64,000 nucleotides of DNA from an uncultured Clostridia bacterium (GTDB lineage: Bacteria; Bacillota; Clostridia; Oscillospirales; Ruminococcaceae): the NCBI GenBank assembly GCA_947625195.1, contig CANQNK010000009.1, positions 1 through 64,000 on the forward strand. Reading direction: 5' to 3'. The stretch's first letter is position 1, and each line of letters begins with the position of its first letter. The position numbers were made by a program, and so were the translations under genes. Below the pieces are notes generated by a model, which had not been told where the DNA came from, ran no database searches, and saw only the letters and a program-made list of their open reading frames with translations. Of the stretch, positions 55,557 to 64,000 are shown piece by piece.

Positions 55557-56340
55557 TATTTTTCTTGCCGCAAATAATTACTCTAAAAGCCGCACCGACG
55601 CTAAAAAAATGATTGAGTCGGGAGGAGTTTTTATTAACGGCAAAGAGGTAAGAAAAGCTTCTTATTTAATTGACAGTGCGGACAAGCTTGATATAAAATC
55701 AGAAAAAAGAGAGTTTGTAAGCAGGGGAGGATATAAGCTCAAAGCGGCGCTTGACACTTTTGGCTTATCGCTTGAAGGAACTGTTTGCGCAGATTTAGGC
55801 GCGTCTACCGGCGGCTTTACAGATTGTATGCTTCAAAGGGGAGCTAAGAAAATTTACGCAGTTGATGTCGGACATAATCAGCTTGACAAAAGCCTTGCTG
55901 ATGATCCACGGATTGTGAATATTGAAAAAGTGAATGTACGTGATATAACGGCTGAAACCTTTAAAGAGAAAATGGACTTTGTAAGCGCAGACTTATCTTT
56001 TATTTCTTTAGGGTTTGCACTTTTGCCGATTAAAAGCATTTTAAAAAGCGGCGGACAAGCTGTCACGTTAGTAAAACCGCAATTTGAAGCGGGCAGAAGC
56101 GAGCTTAACAAAAGCGGGATCGTTAAAAGCAAAAAGGCCCACACAGCGGTTTTGAATAAAATTATATCGATGAGCAAAGCATCGGGTTTAAGTGTAAAAG
56201 GGCTTTGTTTCTCACCAATTAAAGGCGGAAACGGAAATATTGAGTATCTTCTGCATCTGTCCTTGTCAGGTGAAAGTAAACTTATAGATATAAACGGCGT
56301 TGTATTCGGCGCATTTGATAATTTTAAGAAAGAAGTTTAA
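55540..56340 (+). CDS. tlyA: TlyA family rRNA methyltransferase
   Basis: A 266-residue protein with an S4 RNA-binding domain (RLDIFLAANNYSKSRTDAKK, then GVFINGKEV) and an FtsJ/RrmJ-type methyltransferase domain (CADLGASTGGFTDCML is the SAM motif). In mycobacteria TlyA adds 2'-O-methyl groups to 16S and 23S rRNA and sets capreomycin sensitivity; the same activity is likely but not shown here. It overlaps dxs and is followed by nadK after three bases. Confidence 0.92.
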   Translation: MKTRLDIFLAANNYSKSRTDAKKMIESGGVFINGKEVRKASYLIDSADKLDIKSEKREFVSRGGYKLKAALDTFGLSLEGTVCADLGASTGGFTDCMLQRGAKKIYAVDVGHNQLDKSLADDPRIVNIEKVNVRDITAETFKEKMDFVSADLSFISLGFALLPIKSILKSGGQAVTLVKPQFEAGRSELNKSGIVKSKKAHTAVLNKIISMSKASGLSVKGLCFSPIKGGNGNIEYLLHLSLSGESKLIDINGVVFGAFDNFKKEV

Positions 56341-56343
56341 ATT

Positions 56344-57225
56344 ATGTATGTTTTTATTTTCCCGAACCTCGATAAGAAAAACTGTGACAAAACCGTTCGC
56401 TCTGCCTGTGAGTTTTTATCACAGCGTGATGTTACTATATATATGTCGGAGTTTTATGAGGTCAGGTTTTCGGATATCAAGGGGATAGTATTTGAAGACG
56501 AAAACATATGCGCTGAAAGGTGCGACATCATAATCGCCATCGGCGGAGACGGAACGATACTTTCCGCATCAAGCCTTGCCTGTGAATATCAAAAAAAGCT
56601 TTTGGGAATCAACTGCGGAAGGCTTGGGTTTATGGCAACCCTCGAACACGATGAGCTTTATTTGCTTGAGAATCTGTTAAGCGGAAGCTATCACACAGAA
56701 AAGCGTCATATGCTTGACGTTTTGATCAAGAGAAAGGATTCAAGTGACAGAATCAGCGTTTTAAACGACATAGTAATATCCAAACCTGCAAAGATGAAAA
56801 TAGCTGATTTTGTAGTAAAAAAATCCGATTGCTACGTTTCTCATCTGAGAGCGGACGGGCTGATATTTTCAACTCCCACGGGAGCTACGGCTTACTCACT
56901 TTCGGCGGGAGGCCCTATCTTAGAGCCCGATATGGAGTGCTTTGAGTTTACGCCAATCTGTCCACACACGCTATTGTCAAGAACTATGATATTTTCAAAG
57001 AATACCTCCTTAGAGGTGTCGTTTGAAAATAATTATGAGAATAAGGAGCAGTCGCTGTGTCTGATCGCAGACGGAAATGAGCTTGATACGATAAGCTCAA
57101 GCGACAGGGTTTATATATCAATGTCGGACAAGTTTATTGAGCTTATAGACATACGGGGCGGAAACTTTTTCATGTCTGTAACAAACAAGCTTATGAGACC
57201 ATTAAAGTCATCGGAGGAAGAGTAA
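56344..57225 (+). CDS. nadK: NAD kinase
   Basis: A 293-residue ATP-NAD kinase that makes NADP. The family motifs are IAIGGDGTILSASSLA (the GGDG phosphate loop), NCGRLGFMATLE, and STPTGATAYSLSAGGPILEP (substrate site). The N-terminal Rossmann-like part is complete. The stop and argR start are separated by one base. Confidence 0.96.
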   Translation: MYVFIFPNLDKKNCDKTVRSACEFLSQRDVTIYMSEFYEVRFSDIKGIVFEDENICAERCDIIIAIGGDGTILSASSLACEYQKKLLGINCGRLGFMATLEHDELYLLENLLSGSYHTEKRHMLDVLIKRKDSSDRISVLNDIVISKPAKMKIADFVVKKSDCYVSHLRADGLIFSTPTGATAYSLSAGGPILEPDMECFEFTPICPHTLLSRTMIFSKNTSLEVSFENNYENKEQSLCLIADGNELDTISSSDRVYISMSDKFIELIDIRGGNFFMSVTNKLMRPLKSSEEE

Positions 57226-57226
57226 C

Positions 57227-57685
57227 ATGTCAAAGGCTTTGCGACAAAAGGCGATATTGGATATAATCTCAAAGCAAAAGCTCGGCAGTCAGGAGGATCT
57301 TATTGAAAGTCTTAACGCTCTGGGATTTTCGGTCACACAGGCTACCGTTTCAAGGGACATAAAAGAGCTTTCAATAGTAAAGCTCTCAGATCCTGAGGGC
57401 GGTTATCGTTACGATATACCAAGCAGAATAAAGGATAAAGGAAAGACACCCGAGGAGCTTTTGAAGGAAATTTTTTCTCAGGCTGTGATTTCCGTTGATT
57501 TTGCACAGAATACCGTTGTGATAAAGTGCTATACGGGAATGGCTCAGGCTGTGTGCGCAAAGCTTGATAACGCAAATTTTGACCTTGTCGTCGGAACAAT
57601 AGCGGGTGACGACACGGTGTTTGCTGTGTTAAAAAGCGAGCAATCCGCGATTGAGCTTGTGAACAAACTTAATAGATTTTTTTAG
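57227..57685 (+). CDS. argR: Arginine repressor ArgR
   Basis: A 152-residue regulator of arginine genes. The N-terminal winged helix covers ~1-70 (SVTQATVSRDIKELSIVKL). The C-terminal oligomerisation and arginine-binding domain has NTVVIKCYTGMAQAV and the key GTIAGDDTVFA motif. The argR-recN pair is a known Gram-positive order. In this window no arginine synthesis genes are near, so it acts in trans. Confidence 0.95.
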   Translation: MSKALRQKAILDIISKQKLGSQEDLIESLNALGFSVTQATVSRDIKELSIVKLSDPEGGYRYDIPSRIKDKGKTPEELLKEIFSQAVISVDFAQNTVVIKCYTGMAQAVCAKLDNANFDLVVGTIAGDDTVFAVLKSEQSAIELVNKLNRFF

Positions 57686-57695
57686 GGTGAATTGA

Positions 57696-59366
57696 ATGCT
57701 TAAGGAATTATACATAGAAAACCTGGTTGTCATAGAAAAAGCGACTATAAATTTTTCAGACGGCTTTAACGTGTTTACGGGTGAGACCGGTGCCGGAAAG
57801 TCGATTCTGATAAACGGTATAAATGCGATTTTGGGGCAGCGTGTTTCTAAGGATATAGTGAGAAGCGGAGCAAAAAAGTCCATAATAAACGCGCTTTTTG
57901 ATGATGTAAGCCAAGGCGTTAAGGTATTGCTCAACGAAATAGGTATAGAGTGCGATGACGGAAACATAGTTTTGGAGCGCGAGATTTCATCAGACGGAAA
58001 AAGCGTTGCCAGGGTAAACGGAAGAGCGGTTTCGGCATCATCTCTTCGTGAAATCGGCCTTATGCTTGTCGATATTCACGGACAGCACGACAATATCTTG
58101 CTTCTTGACAGTGCAAAACACCTTGAGATACTTGATTCGTTCGGCGGGCTTGAGGAGGATTTATCTGAATACAGAGCTCTTTTCAAGGAGCTTCAGGAGA
58201 CATCGCGCAGCATCAAAAAACTCAGTAATGAAAGCGTCCAGAGAGATATAAGAATGTCGTATCTAAACGATGTTATCAATGAAATAGGTTCGTTAAAAAT
58301 AGAAAGCGAAACTGAAGACGATGCGATAGAAAGCGAGTTTAACCTTGCAAACAACGCGGTATCTCTGTTAAATTCGCTCAGGGTAAGTGACAGCTTCCTT
58401 TCGGGTGACGACTCAAATGACGGAGCACTTTTGGCATTATCAACCGTAAAAGATATACTTGGATCAAACGCAGATCTGTTTTCAGACCTTGAGCCGCTTG
58501 CGCAAAGGTTGGATTCGGCAATAATTGAAATAAGCGACATAAGAGACGAACTTTTGCGCTTGTCCGGCAGACTCGATATAGACTCTGACAGGTTTGCATA
58601 TATTTCCTCCCGCCGCGATGACCTTATAAAAATCAAGAAAAAGTACGGTCCGTCGCTTAAAGATGTTTTATCAAGGCTTGACAGCTTTTCAAATGAGCTT
58701 TTGGAGCTTTCAGGTGTCTATGACCAGCTGGATAAGATTGCCGTAAGACGCGACGAGCTTTTAAAGGAGGTAAGCAAAAAAGCAAAGGAAATTACTAAAA
58801 AGCGAGAGGCGACAGCGAAGGAGTTTACTAAAAGTGTTGTTTCTCAGCTTCAGTTTTTAAATATGGAAAGAGTAGAGTTTAGCGTTCAGTTTGAGAAGGG
58901 AAAGCTAACTTCAAACGGACTTGAAAAAGCGCAGTTTTTGATTTCTGCAAATCCCGGAGAGGAGCCGAAGCCGATCTCAAAAATCGCCTCCGGCGGTGAG
59001 CTTTCGAGAATTATGCTTGCGCTTAAGTGCGTTATCGCACATAAGGACAACACTCCGGTGATGATTTTTGATGAGATAGACACTGGTGTTTCGGGAAAGG
59101 CCGCACAGCGTATAGGTCAGAAACTCAAGGAGCTTTCAAAAAACAGACAGGTTTTGTGCGTTACGCATCTCTCCCAGATCGCCGCGTTCGCAGATATGCA
59201 TTTTCTGATTGAGAAGAAAATGTCGGATAACAGCACCTCAACGAGCGTTATACCTCTTGATTTTGAGGCGAGAAAAGCTGAGATAGCCAGAATTATGAGC
59301 GGCGATAAGATAACAAACGCAACACTTAAAAGCGCTGAGGACCTCTTGTTAAGCTCAAGGCTTTAA
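57696..59366 (+). CDS. recN: DNA repair protein RecN
   Basis: A 556-residue SMC-like ATPase of double-strand break repair. Walker A is FTGETGAGKSILINGINAIL, the ABC signature is IASGGELSRIMLALK, and Walker B is MIFDEIDTGVSGKAAQRIG. A coiled coil lies between ~150 and 360. It is the last gene of the long run that starts with the Asp23 gene; a promoter for thyX follows. Confidence 0.96.
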   Translation: MLKELYIENLVVIEKATINFSDGFNVFTGETGAGKSILINGINAILGQRVSKDIVRSGAKKSIINALFDDVSQGVKVLLNEIGIECDDGNIVLEREISSDGKSVARVNGRAVSASSLREIGLMLVDIHGQHDNILLLDSAKHLEILDSFGGLEEDLSEYRALFKELQETSRSIKKLSNESVQRDIRMSYLNDVINEIGSLKIESETEDDAIESEFNLANNAVSLLNSLRVSDSFLSGDDSNDGALLALSTVKDILGSNADLFSDLEPLAQRLDSAIIEISDIRDELLRLSGRLDIDSDRFAYISSRRDDLIKIKKKYGPSLKDVLSRLDSFSNELLELSGVYDQLDKIAVRRDELLKEVSKKAKEITKKREATAKEFTKSVVSQLQFLNMERVEFSVQFEKGKLTSNGLEKAQFLISANPGEEPKPISKIASGGELSRIMLALKCVIAHKDNTPVMIFDEIDTGVSGKAAQRIGQKLKELSKNRQVLCVTHLSQIAAFADMHFLIEKKMSDNSTSTSVIPLDFEARKAEIARIMSGDKITNATLKSAEDLLLSSRL

Positions 59367-59382
59367 TAAGAATTGATCAGGT

Positions 59383-59411
59383 TTGACTTTTGCGGCTAAA
59401 AATGGTATACT
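59383..59411 (+). promoter_or_regulatory. Promoter of thyX
   Basis: TTGACT (59383-59388) and TATACT (59406-59411), 17 bases apart, 14 bases after the recN stop. Confidence 0.75.
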
Positions 59412-59449
59412 TTAAAAAGTGTATTTTGATTAGGAGGTTTTTTCTCAAT

Positions 59450-60211
59450 ATGAAGGTTACTCTTTTGACATATACACCGGAGCCTGAGAAAACGATCGCT
59501 ACGGCGGCAAAACTGTGCTATTCCGCGAGCGATATAGGATCTCTGCGTGAAGGGCTTACTCAGGAAAAGACAGAAAGCTTTATAGATATGCTTGCCTCGA
59601 TCGGACATGAAAGCCCTTTTGAGCACGTTTCATTTACCTTCGGAATTGAGGGAGTTTCACGCGCTTGTACGCATCAGCTTGTCCGTCACAGGATCGCCTC
59701 GTATTCTCAGAAAAGTCAGCGTTATGTAAATGAGGACGGCTTTGAATTTATAACTCCTCCTGCTATTTCATCCGTGCCGGAAGCTAAGGAGGAGTTTGAC
59801 AGGCAGATGGCAAATCTTGTTGACAGCTATCATAAAATAGCAGAGATTTTAACTTGTGAGCATACAAAGGCTTTTATAAATGATGGAGTTGACGAGGCAG
59901 AGGCCTTAAAGAAAGCAAAGAAAAAGGCTTATGAGGATGCAAGATTTGTTCTGCCCAATGCGTGTGAGACAAAAATAGTGGTAACTATGAATGTAAGAAG
60001 TCTCTTTAACTTTTTTAAACACCGCTGCTGCAACAGAGCGCAGTGGGAAATAAAAGCCGTTGCGGACGAGATGCTTCGCCTGTGCAAAAATGCGGCACCT
60101 AATGTGTTTAAGAATGCGGGACCGTCCTGTGTTAAGACCGGGAGATGTCCTGAGGGCAAGATGTCCTGCGGTAAACTGAAAGAGGTTAACGATCATTACA
60201 AAAGCCTATAA
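59450..60211 (+). CDS. thyX: Flavin-dependent thymidylate synthase ThyX
   Basis: A 253-residue flavoenzyme that methylates dUMP to dTMP using methylenetetrahydrofolate and reduced FAD. The ThyX motif RHR-x7-S is [11 protein letters not shown]. The segment [20 protein letters not shown] precedes it. ATG 59450 is chosen since TAGGAGG stands upstream and the sequence [14 protein letters not shown] starts there; earlier codons lie between the promoter and this site. The dTMP kinase follows, so dTMP is made and phosphorylated by one operon. Confidence 0.95.
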   Translation: MKVTLLTYTPEPEKTIATAAKLCYSASDIGSLREGLTQEKTESFIDMLASIGHESPFEHVSFTFGIEGVSRACTHQLVRHRIASYSQKSQRYVNEDGFEFITPPAISSVPEAKEEFDRQMANLVDSYHKIAEILTCEHTKAFINDGVDEAEALKKAKKKAYEDARFVLPNACETKIVVTMNVRSLFNFFKHRCCNRAQWEIKAVADEMLRLCKNAAPNVFKNAGPSCVKTGRCPEGKMSCGKLKEVNDHYKSL

Positions 60212-60234
60212 TCTATCTTAAAGGAGCAATGCAG

Positions 60235-60900
60235 ATGTCCAGGGCAAAAATCATTGTCATTGAAGGACTTGACGGCAGCGGAAAGTCCACACAGTTTGAA
60301 ATTATAGACAAGCTTCTGACAAGCAGACAGATAAGGCATAGATCCATAAGCTTTCCTGATTACGATAACCCTTCGTCGACGTTGATAAGGATGTATCTCA
60401 GCGGAGAGTTTTCCAAAAACGCCGCTGACATAAACGCATATGCGGCGTCAAGCTTTTACGCGGTAGACCGCTATGCAAGCTTTAAGCTTTTCTGGGAGCA
60501 GGATTATAGCGACGGCGCTTTGATTCTTGCAAGCAGATATGTTACATCTAATGCAATTTATCAGATGGTAAAATGCAACAGGGAAGAGTGGGACGAATAT
60601 CTTGACTGGCTTTGCGAATACGAGTATGAAAGGCTCTCGCTTCCAAGACCGGATAAGGTGATTTTTCTTGATATGCCAGTTGAGATTTCTCAACAGCTTC
60701 TTAGCAAAAGGTATGAGGGAGACAATGATAAAAAGGATATTCATGAGGTCGATACGGAATATCTTGGCAGATGCCGTGAAGCTGCACTATATGCAGCTGA
60801 TAAATGGGGCTGGAATATAGTTTCTTGCGCCAGAAACGGTGAGCCGCTTAAGAGAGAAATAATAACCGACAGGATAATGGAAATTATAGATAGAAAGTAA
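60235..60900 (+). CDS. tmk: Thymidylate kinase
   Basis: A ~221-residue P-loop kinase that converts dTMP to dTDP. The Walker A motif is EGLDGSGKSTQ, the DR-type motif is YAVDRYASFK with ASRYVTSNAIYQM, and RPDKVIFLDMPVEIS is the third family segment. ATG 60235 suits the AGGAG spacing better than ATG 60229. It follows thyX after 23 bases and fits functionally. It may belong to a slightly divergent, longer clostridial group. Confidence 0.88.
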   Translation: MSRAKIIVIEGLDGSGKSTQFEIIDKLLTSRQIRHRSISFPDYDNPSSTLIRMYLSGEFSKNAADINAYAASSFYAVDRYASFKLFWEQDYSDGALILASRYVTSNAIYQMVKCNREEWDEYLDWLCEYEYERLSLPRPDKVIFLDMPVEISQQLLSKRYEGDNDKKDIHEVDTEYLGRCREAALYAADKWGWNIVSCARNGEPLKREIITDRIMEIIDRK

Positions 60901-61008
60901 ATTTTAACCTTTATCGGCGCAAGGGTTGCTTTTGCACACAATCCTATGTGTGTCCGCCAAGCGTAATGAAATAACAATATGTAATATTTTTTATTGAGGT
61001 GTTGGTTT

Positions 61009-61551
61009 ATGGTTTATGTTTTTTTAGCCGAGGGCTTTGAGGAGGTAGAAGCACTGACCCCTGTGGATCTTCTGAGAAGGGCAGAGGTTGAGGTTAAAAC
61101 AGTAGGCATCAATTCAAACATTATCAGAGGTTCGCATAAAATTCCGGTTATTACAGACCTCGACATAAACGAGATAGAGCCTGACGACAGTTTAGATATG
61201 ATTGTTTTACCGGGAGGAATGCCCGGAACACTGAATCTTGAGGCAGACAAAAAGGTAATTGAGTTTATTGATTACTGTAATGACAACGGAAAGTATATTT
61301 CAGCTATATGTGCCGCTCCGTCTATACTCGGCCATATGGGGCTTTTAAAAGGGAAAAAGGCAACCTGCTTTCCGGGCTTTGAGAGCGAGCTTGAGGGTGC
61401 GGAATATACAGGGGAATCTGTTGTAAGAGACGGTCGCATCACCACGGCTAAGGGAGCAGGCGTTGCGTTGGAATTTGCTCTTTGCCTTGTTTCGATTTTA
61501 AAGGGCAGAAACGCTGCCGATAAGCTTAAGGCGTCGCTTCAATGCAGGTAA
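61009..61551 (+). CDS. DJ-1/PfpI family protein
   Basis: A 180-residue DJ-1/ThiJ/PfpI-fold protein. The family Glu near the N-terminus (AEGFEEVEALTPVDLLRRA) and the nucleophile Cys in ISAICAAPSILG are present. Members include protein deglycase and glyoxalase-like enzymes and chaperones; the real activity here is unknown. ATG 61009 follows TGAGGTG. Its end overlaps the next gene by ten bases. Confidence 0.9.
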   Translation: MVYVFLAEGFEEVEALTPVDLLRRAEVEVKTVGINSNIIRGSHKIPVITDLDINEIEPDDSLDMIVLPGGMPGTLNLEADKKVIEFIDYCNDNGKYISAICAAPSILGHMGLLKGKKATCFPGFESELEGAEYTGESVVRDGRITTAKGAGVALEFALCLVSILKGRNAADKLKASLQCR

Positions 61552-62126
61552 ACGGTTTACTTACGTCCAGCAGGGAAGAGCTCAGAAGAAAATACTTATC
61601 AAAGAGAAAATTGCTTTCAAGCGAATCTATATCAAGGGCCAGCGATATCATATTTAAAAAGCTTATCCGCCTTGACGAATATATAAAAGCTTATAGCATC
61701 TTGCTTTACTCATCATGTAATAATGAGGTTTATACGGATAAAATAATAGAGCATTCGCTTTGTACCAATAAAAGAGTTTTTCTTCCGAGATGTATTGACA
61801 GCCGTAATATGGAGTTTTATAAGCTTGACTGCGTTTCGGACTTAAAGAATGGTATGTACGGCATCCCGGAGCCTGTCGGAGGAGAAAAATATGTAAACAG
61901 TGAAAGCTCTGTTTGTATTGTTCCGGCAGTTTGTTTTGACAGAAGAGGCTTTCGGCTTGGTTACGGAAAAGGCTATTATGACAGGTTCCTGTCCCGGTTT
62001 TCCGGATTTACCATAGGAATTGTAATGGACGAATTTATAACAGAGAAGCTGCCTGTATTAAAAACAGACGTAAGCGTTTACAAAATAGTTACAGATAAAA
62101 GTATTATTGAAAGGAAGGCGAATTAA
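61542..62126 (+). CDS. 5-formyltetrahydrofolate cyclo-ligase
   Basis: A 194-residue enzyme that converts 5-formyl-THF to methenyl-THF and so frees a dead-end folate. Features are REELRRKYLSKRKLLSSESI at the start and the phosphate-binding motif RLGYGKGYYDRFLSRF near the C-terminus. It links to the folate use of ThyX upstream. mltG begins at the next base after the stop. Confidence 0.92.
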   Translation: MQVNGLLTSSREELRRKYLSKRKLLSSESISRASDIIFKKLIRLDEYIKAYSILLYSSCNNEVYTDKIIEHSLCTNKRVFLPRCIDSRNMEFYKLDCVSDLKNGMYGIPEPVGGEKYVNSESSVCIVPAVCFDRRGFRLGYGKGYYDRFLSRFSGFTIGIVMDEFITEKLPVLKTDVSVYKIVTDKSIIERKAN

Positions 62127-63887
62127 ATGGAAAACAACAAGGATAACAAGCTGGATTTTGTTGTTGACGGTGACAAAAAGAACGGTTTTGGATCTGACGA
62201 TGATCTTGAAAGCTTGCTTTCTTCCAGTTCGTCCGCAGCAGACGCTCTTAATGCACTGAGCTATAACAAAGAATCGCGCTCTCTTATCGGCGCTGAGGGA
62301 TCTACCGGTTTCTCTGAATCGGATGAAAATATGTCTGAATCTGATTCTGATGATGAAAAATCAAGTGTTGTTTCCTATATAGAGCCTCACACAACTACCG
62401 ACAGCCTTGATATTACGCTTAATGCGGGTAACAACAGTACCGTATCTTCTTCTGCACCTGAAAATATACATAATGACGCTAAGCTTGAAAACACCGAAAA
62501 TACCGGTGCATCTGATAAAGAAATCTCACAAGAAGATATCGACAGTGAAAAGGTTGATATTAAGTCAGAGCAGGATGATAATGCTAATGAGACTGAAGAT
62601 GAATCTCAATCTGAAACGGACCTTGATGCCTCATTGCCCGCTTCTGCTTCGGTTGATGCTAAAACCGAACAAAAAAAGCCGTCTGTGTCTTCAAAAAAGC
62701 CGAAAAGCAAGTCAACCGTACCAAACAGTACAAAAAAGAGCAAGAACGGCTTATCAAATGGCAAAAAAAGAACGGTCAAGCAAAAGAACAAAGTAAACAG
62801 CTCTATTTTTACGGGAATAATTATAACCATAATCATACTTACTATTTCCACAGTTATTGCCTTTACCGGAATAACCGTAGGGCTTGAGTTTTTGGGGATC
62901 GGCAAAAGCTCAACTACTATAAAGCTCAACATTGATGAAAACTACGGAGTTGAGGAAATAACTGACGCACTTTACGACAAAGGTATAATCAACAACAAAT
63001 TTCTCTTTAAGCTGTGCGTAAACATCAAGGATGCAGCTGATAAAATAGTTCCGGGAGATATTGAGCTTCAGCCTTCTATGAGCTATAACGATAAGATAAA
63101 CGCTCTTATGCAGTCAAGGCAGAATTTTGAAACTGTTGATATAACTTTCCCGGAAGGCACTACCCTTTATGAAGCAGCTAAGCTTTTAAAGAAGAACGAT
63201 GTTATCTCAAGTATAACGAACTTTATTTACGACTTTAACTCTCTTAAGGTAGGTGGTTACGAGTACGAGGATGTTATAGACGCTAAGGGTGATAAATTCT
63301 TTGCAATGGAGGGGTATTTCTATCCTGATACCTATCAGTTTTATAAGGATTCCGACAACGAAACGGTTATCAGAACAATACGCGAAGTGTTTAACACAAG
63401 AATAAACGGCGAAATGAGAAAGCGCGCTGAGGACTTGGGATACTCAATTGACGAGGTTATCACAATAGCGTCGATAGTTCAGCTTGAATCTGCAAACGCA
63501 GAGGAAATGCCCACTATCGCTTCTATTCTGAAAAACCGTCTTGAGGACGGCCCATACAACCGTTTCGGTGAGTATATAGCAAGACTTCAGTCAGACCCGA
63601 CGGCTAATTACTATACCAACACCATAACTTCTGCCGTTGAAGAATTAAACAACTATACCGCAACAGAAGCTGCGGAATTCAAGACAAGGTACGATACCTA
63701 TGAACGTGAAGGCCTTCCCGTAGGCCCTATATGTAATCCCGGACTTGACGCCATAAACGCAGTGCTTTATCCTGCTGAAACGGACTATTTCTATTTTTGC
63801 CATGATATAAATACCAAGAAGGGGTATTATGCCTCTACTCTTTCCGAGCACGAGGCAAATCTTGTTACTGCCGGAATCAGCCAATAA
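62127..63887 (+). CDS. mltG: Endolytic transglycosylase MltG
   Basis: A 586-residue membrane-bound transglycosylase that cuts newly made peptidoglycan strands. The first ~225 residues are low-complexity and acidic, then Lys/Ser-rich, and likely cytosolic. One membrane helix follows (~226-254), then a LysM-like part and the YceG domain with EGTLYEAAKLL-type text, VITIASIVQLESANAEEM, ASILKNRL and YNRFGEYIARLQSDPT. Glu454 is in the position of the catalytic Glu; the residue two before is Gln452, where many homologues have Glu. The N-terminal tail is far longer than in E. coli MltG (340 residues in total). Confidence 0.92.
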   Translation: MENNKDNKLDFVVDGDKKNGFGSDDDLESLLSSSSSAADALNALSYNKESRSLIGAEGSTGFSESDENMSESDSDDEKSSVVSYIEPHTTTDSLDITLNAGNNSTVSSSAPENIHNDAKLENTENTGASDKEISQEDIDSEKVDIKSEQDDNANETEDESQSETDLDASLPASASVDAKTEQKKPSVSSKKPKSKSTVPNSTKKSKNGLSNGKKRTVKQKNKVNSSIFTGIIITIIILTISTVIAFTGITVGLEFLGIGKSSTTIKLNIDENYGVEEITDALYDKGIINNKFLFKLCVNIKDAADKIVPGDIELQPSMSYNDKINALMQSRQNFETVDITFPEGTTLYEAAKLLKKNDVISSITNFIYDFNSLKVGGYEYEDVIDAKGDKFFAMEGYFYPDTYQFYKDSDNETVIRTIREVFNTRINGEMRKRAEDLGYSIDEVITIASIVQLESANAEEMPTIASILKNRLEDGPYNRFGEYIARLQSDPTANYYTNTITSAVEELNNYTATEAAEFKTRYDTYEREGLPVGPICNPGLDAINAVLYPAETDYFYFCHDINTKKGYYASTLSEHEANLVTAGISQ

Positions 63888-63901
63888 GGAGTTTTTCTGA
63901 G

Positions 63902-64000
63902 TTGAACACATTAAACAAGCTTGAGATTTTAGCGCCTGTCGGTGACGTGGAACGTCTTGAGGCAGCTCTTGATTACGGAGCGGACGCCGTTTACCTGGGC
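63902..64000 (+). CDS. U32 family peptidase (3' cut by window edge)
   Basis: The frame from TTG 63902 encodes NTLNKLEILAPVGDVERLEA followed by ALDYGADAVYLG, the characteristic N-terminus of U32 peptidases, in which the LAPAG-type and GADAVYxG motifs are typical. AAGGAG stands eight bases before. Related proteins include collagenase-like PrtC and the RNA hydroxylation factors RlhA/TrhP. Only 33 codons are visible, so the subgroup is open. Confidence 0.85.
   Translation, partial: MNTLNKLEILAPVGDVERLEAALDYGADAVYLG

Overview
The window looks like a chromosomal piece of a low-to-moderate GC, spore-forming member of the Clostridia, most like Oscillospiraceae/Ruminococcaceae gut bacteria. The evidence is a complete spoIIIAA-AH operon, a SCIFF-type radical SAM maturase, ThyX instead of ThyA, the Gram-positive order rnc-SMC-ftsY, strong AGGAGG ribosome binding sites and near-consensus TTGACA-17-TATAAT promoters. 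No phage, IS element or CRISPR array was seen.

Region 1-6122 is an accessory cell-surface locus. It holds the end of rmlB (dTDP-rhamnose precursor), a three-domain protein with two nucleotidyltransferase domains and a PEP mutase, a phosphonoacetaldehyde-reductase-like iron alcohol dehydrogenase, a phosphonopyruvate decarboxylase broken by a frameshift, and an AT-rich LicD transferase. Read together they look like a route from PEP to 2-hydroxyethylphosphonate, its activation as a CMP conjugate (as Fom1 does in fosfomycin synthesis), and its transfer to a surface polymer. A bidirectional terminator (6130-6169) separates this locus from a minus-strand block (6188-9530): PHP phosphatase-like protein, malic enzyme, TSCPD protein and an RluA pseudouridine synthase.

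From 9582 to the end, all genes are on the plus strand and almost all are core housekeeping: radC; metY; uvrB and uvrA; two membrane proteins; tRNA-Gly, tRNA-Arg and tRNA-His; rsmA; aspartate kinase; the infC-rpmI-rplT operon with its leader and an AUU start; an rRNA methyltransferase, dprA, topA and trmFO; plsX, rnc, a radical SAM gene, smc and ftsY; then a tight cluster rdgB-yhbY-nadD-yqeK-rsfS-leuS.

Next come rpsU behind an unexplained structured leader, a YlmC-like protein, rpsB-tsf behind a second structured leader, a Nudix/SCIFF-maturase pair, the spoIIIA operon, and Asp23-nusB-TsaD paralogue-xseA-xseB-ispA-dxs-tlyA-nadK-argR-recN. The end holds thyX-tmk, a DJ-1 protein, 5-formyl-THF cyclo-ligase, mltG and the start of a U32 peptidase. 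The most interesting items are the phosphonate/LicD locus with its frameshift and the rpsU leader, whose 23-nt arms pair at 19 positions and could form a pseudoknot near the ribosome binding site.
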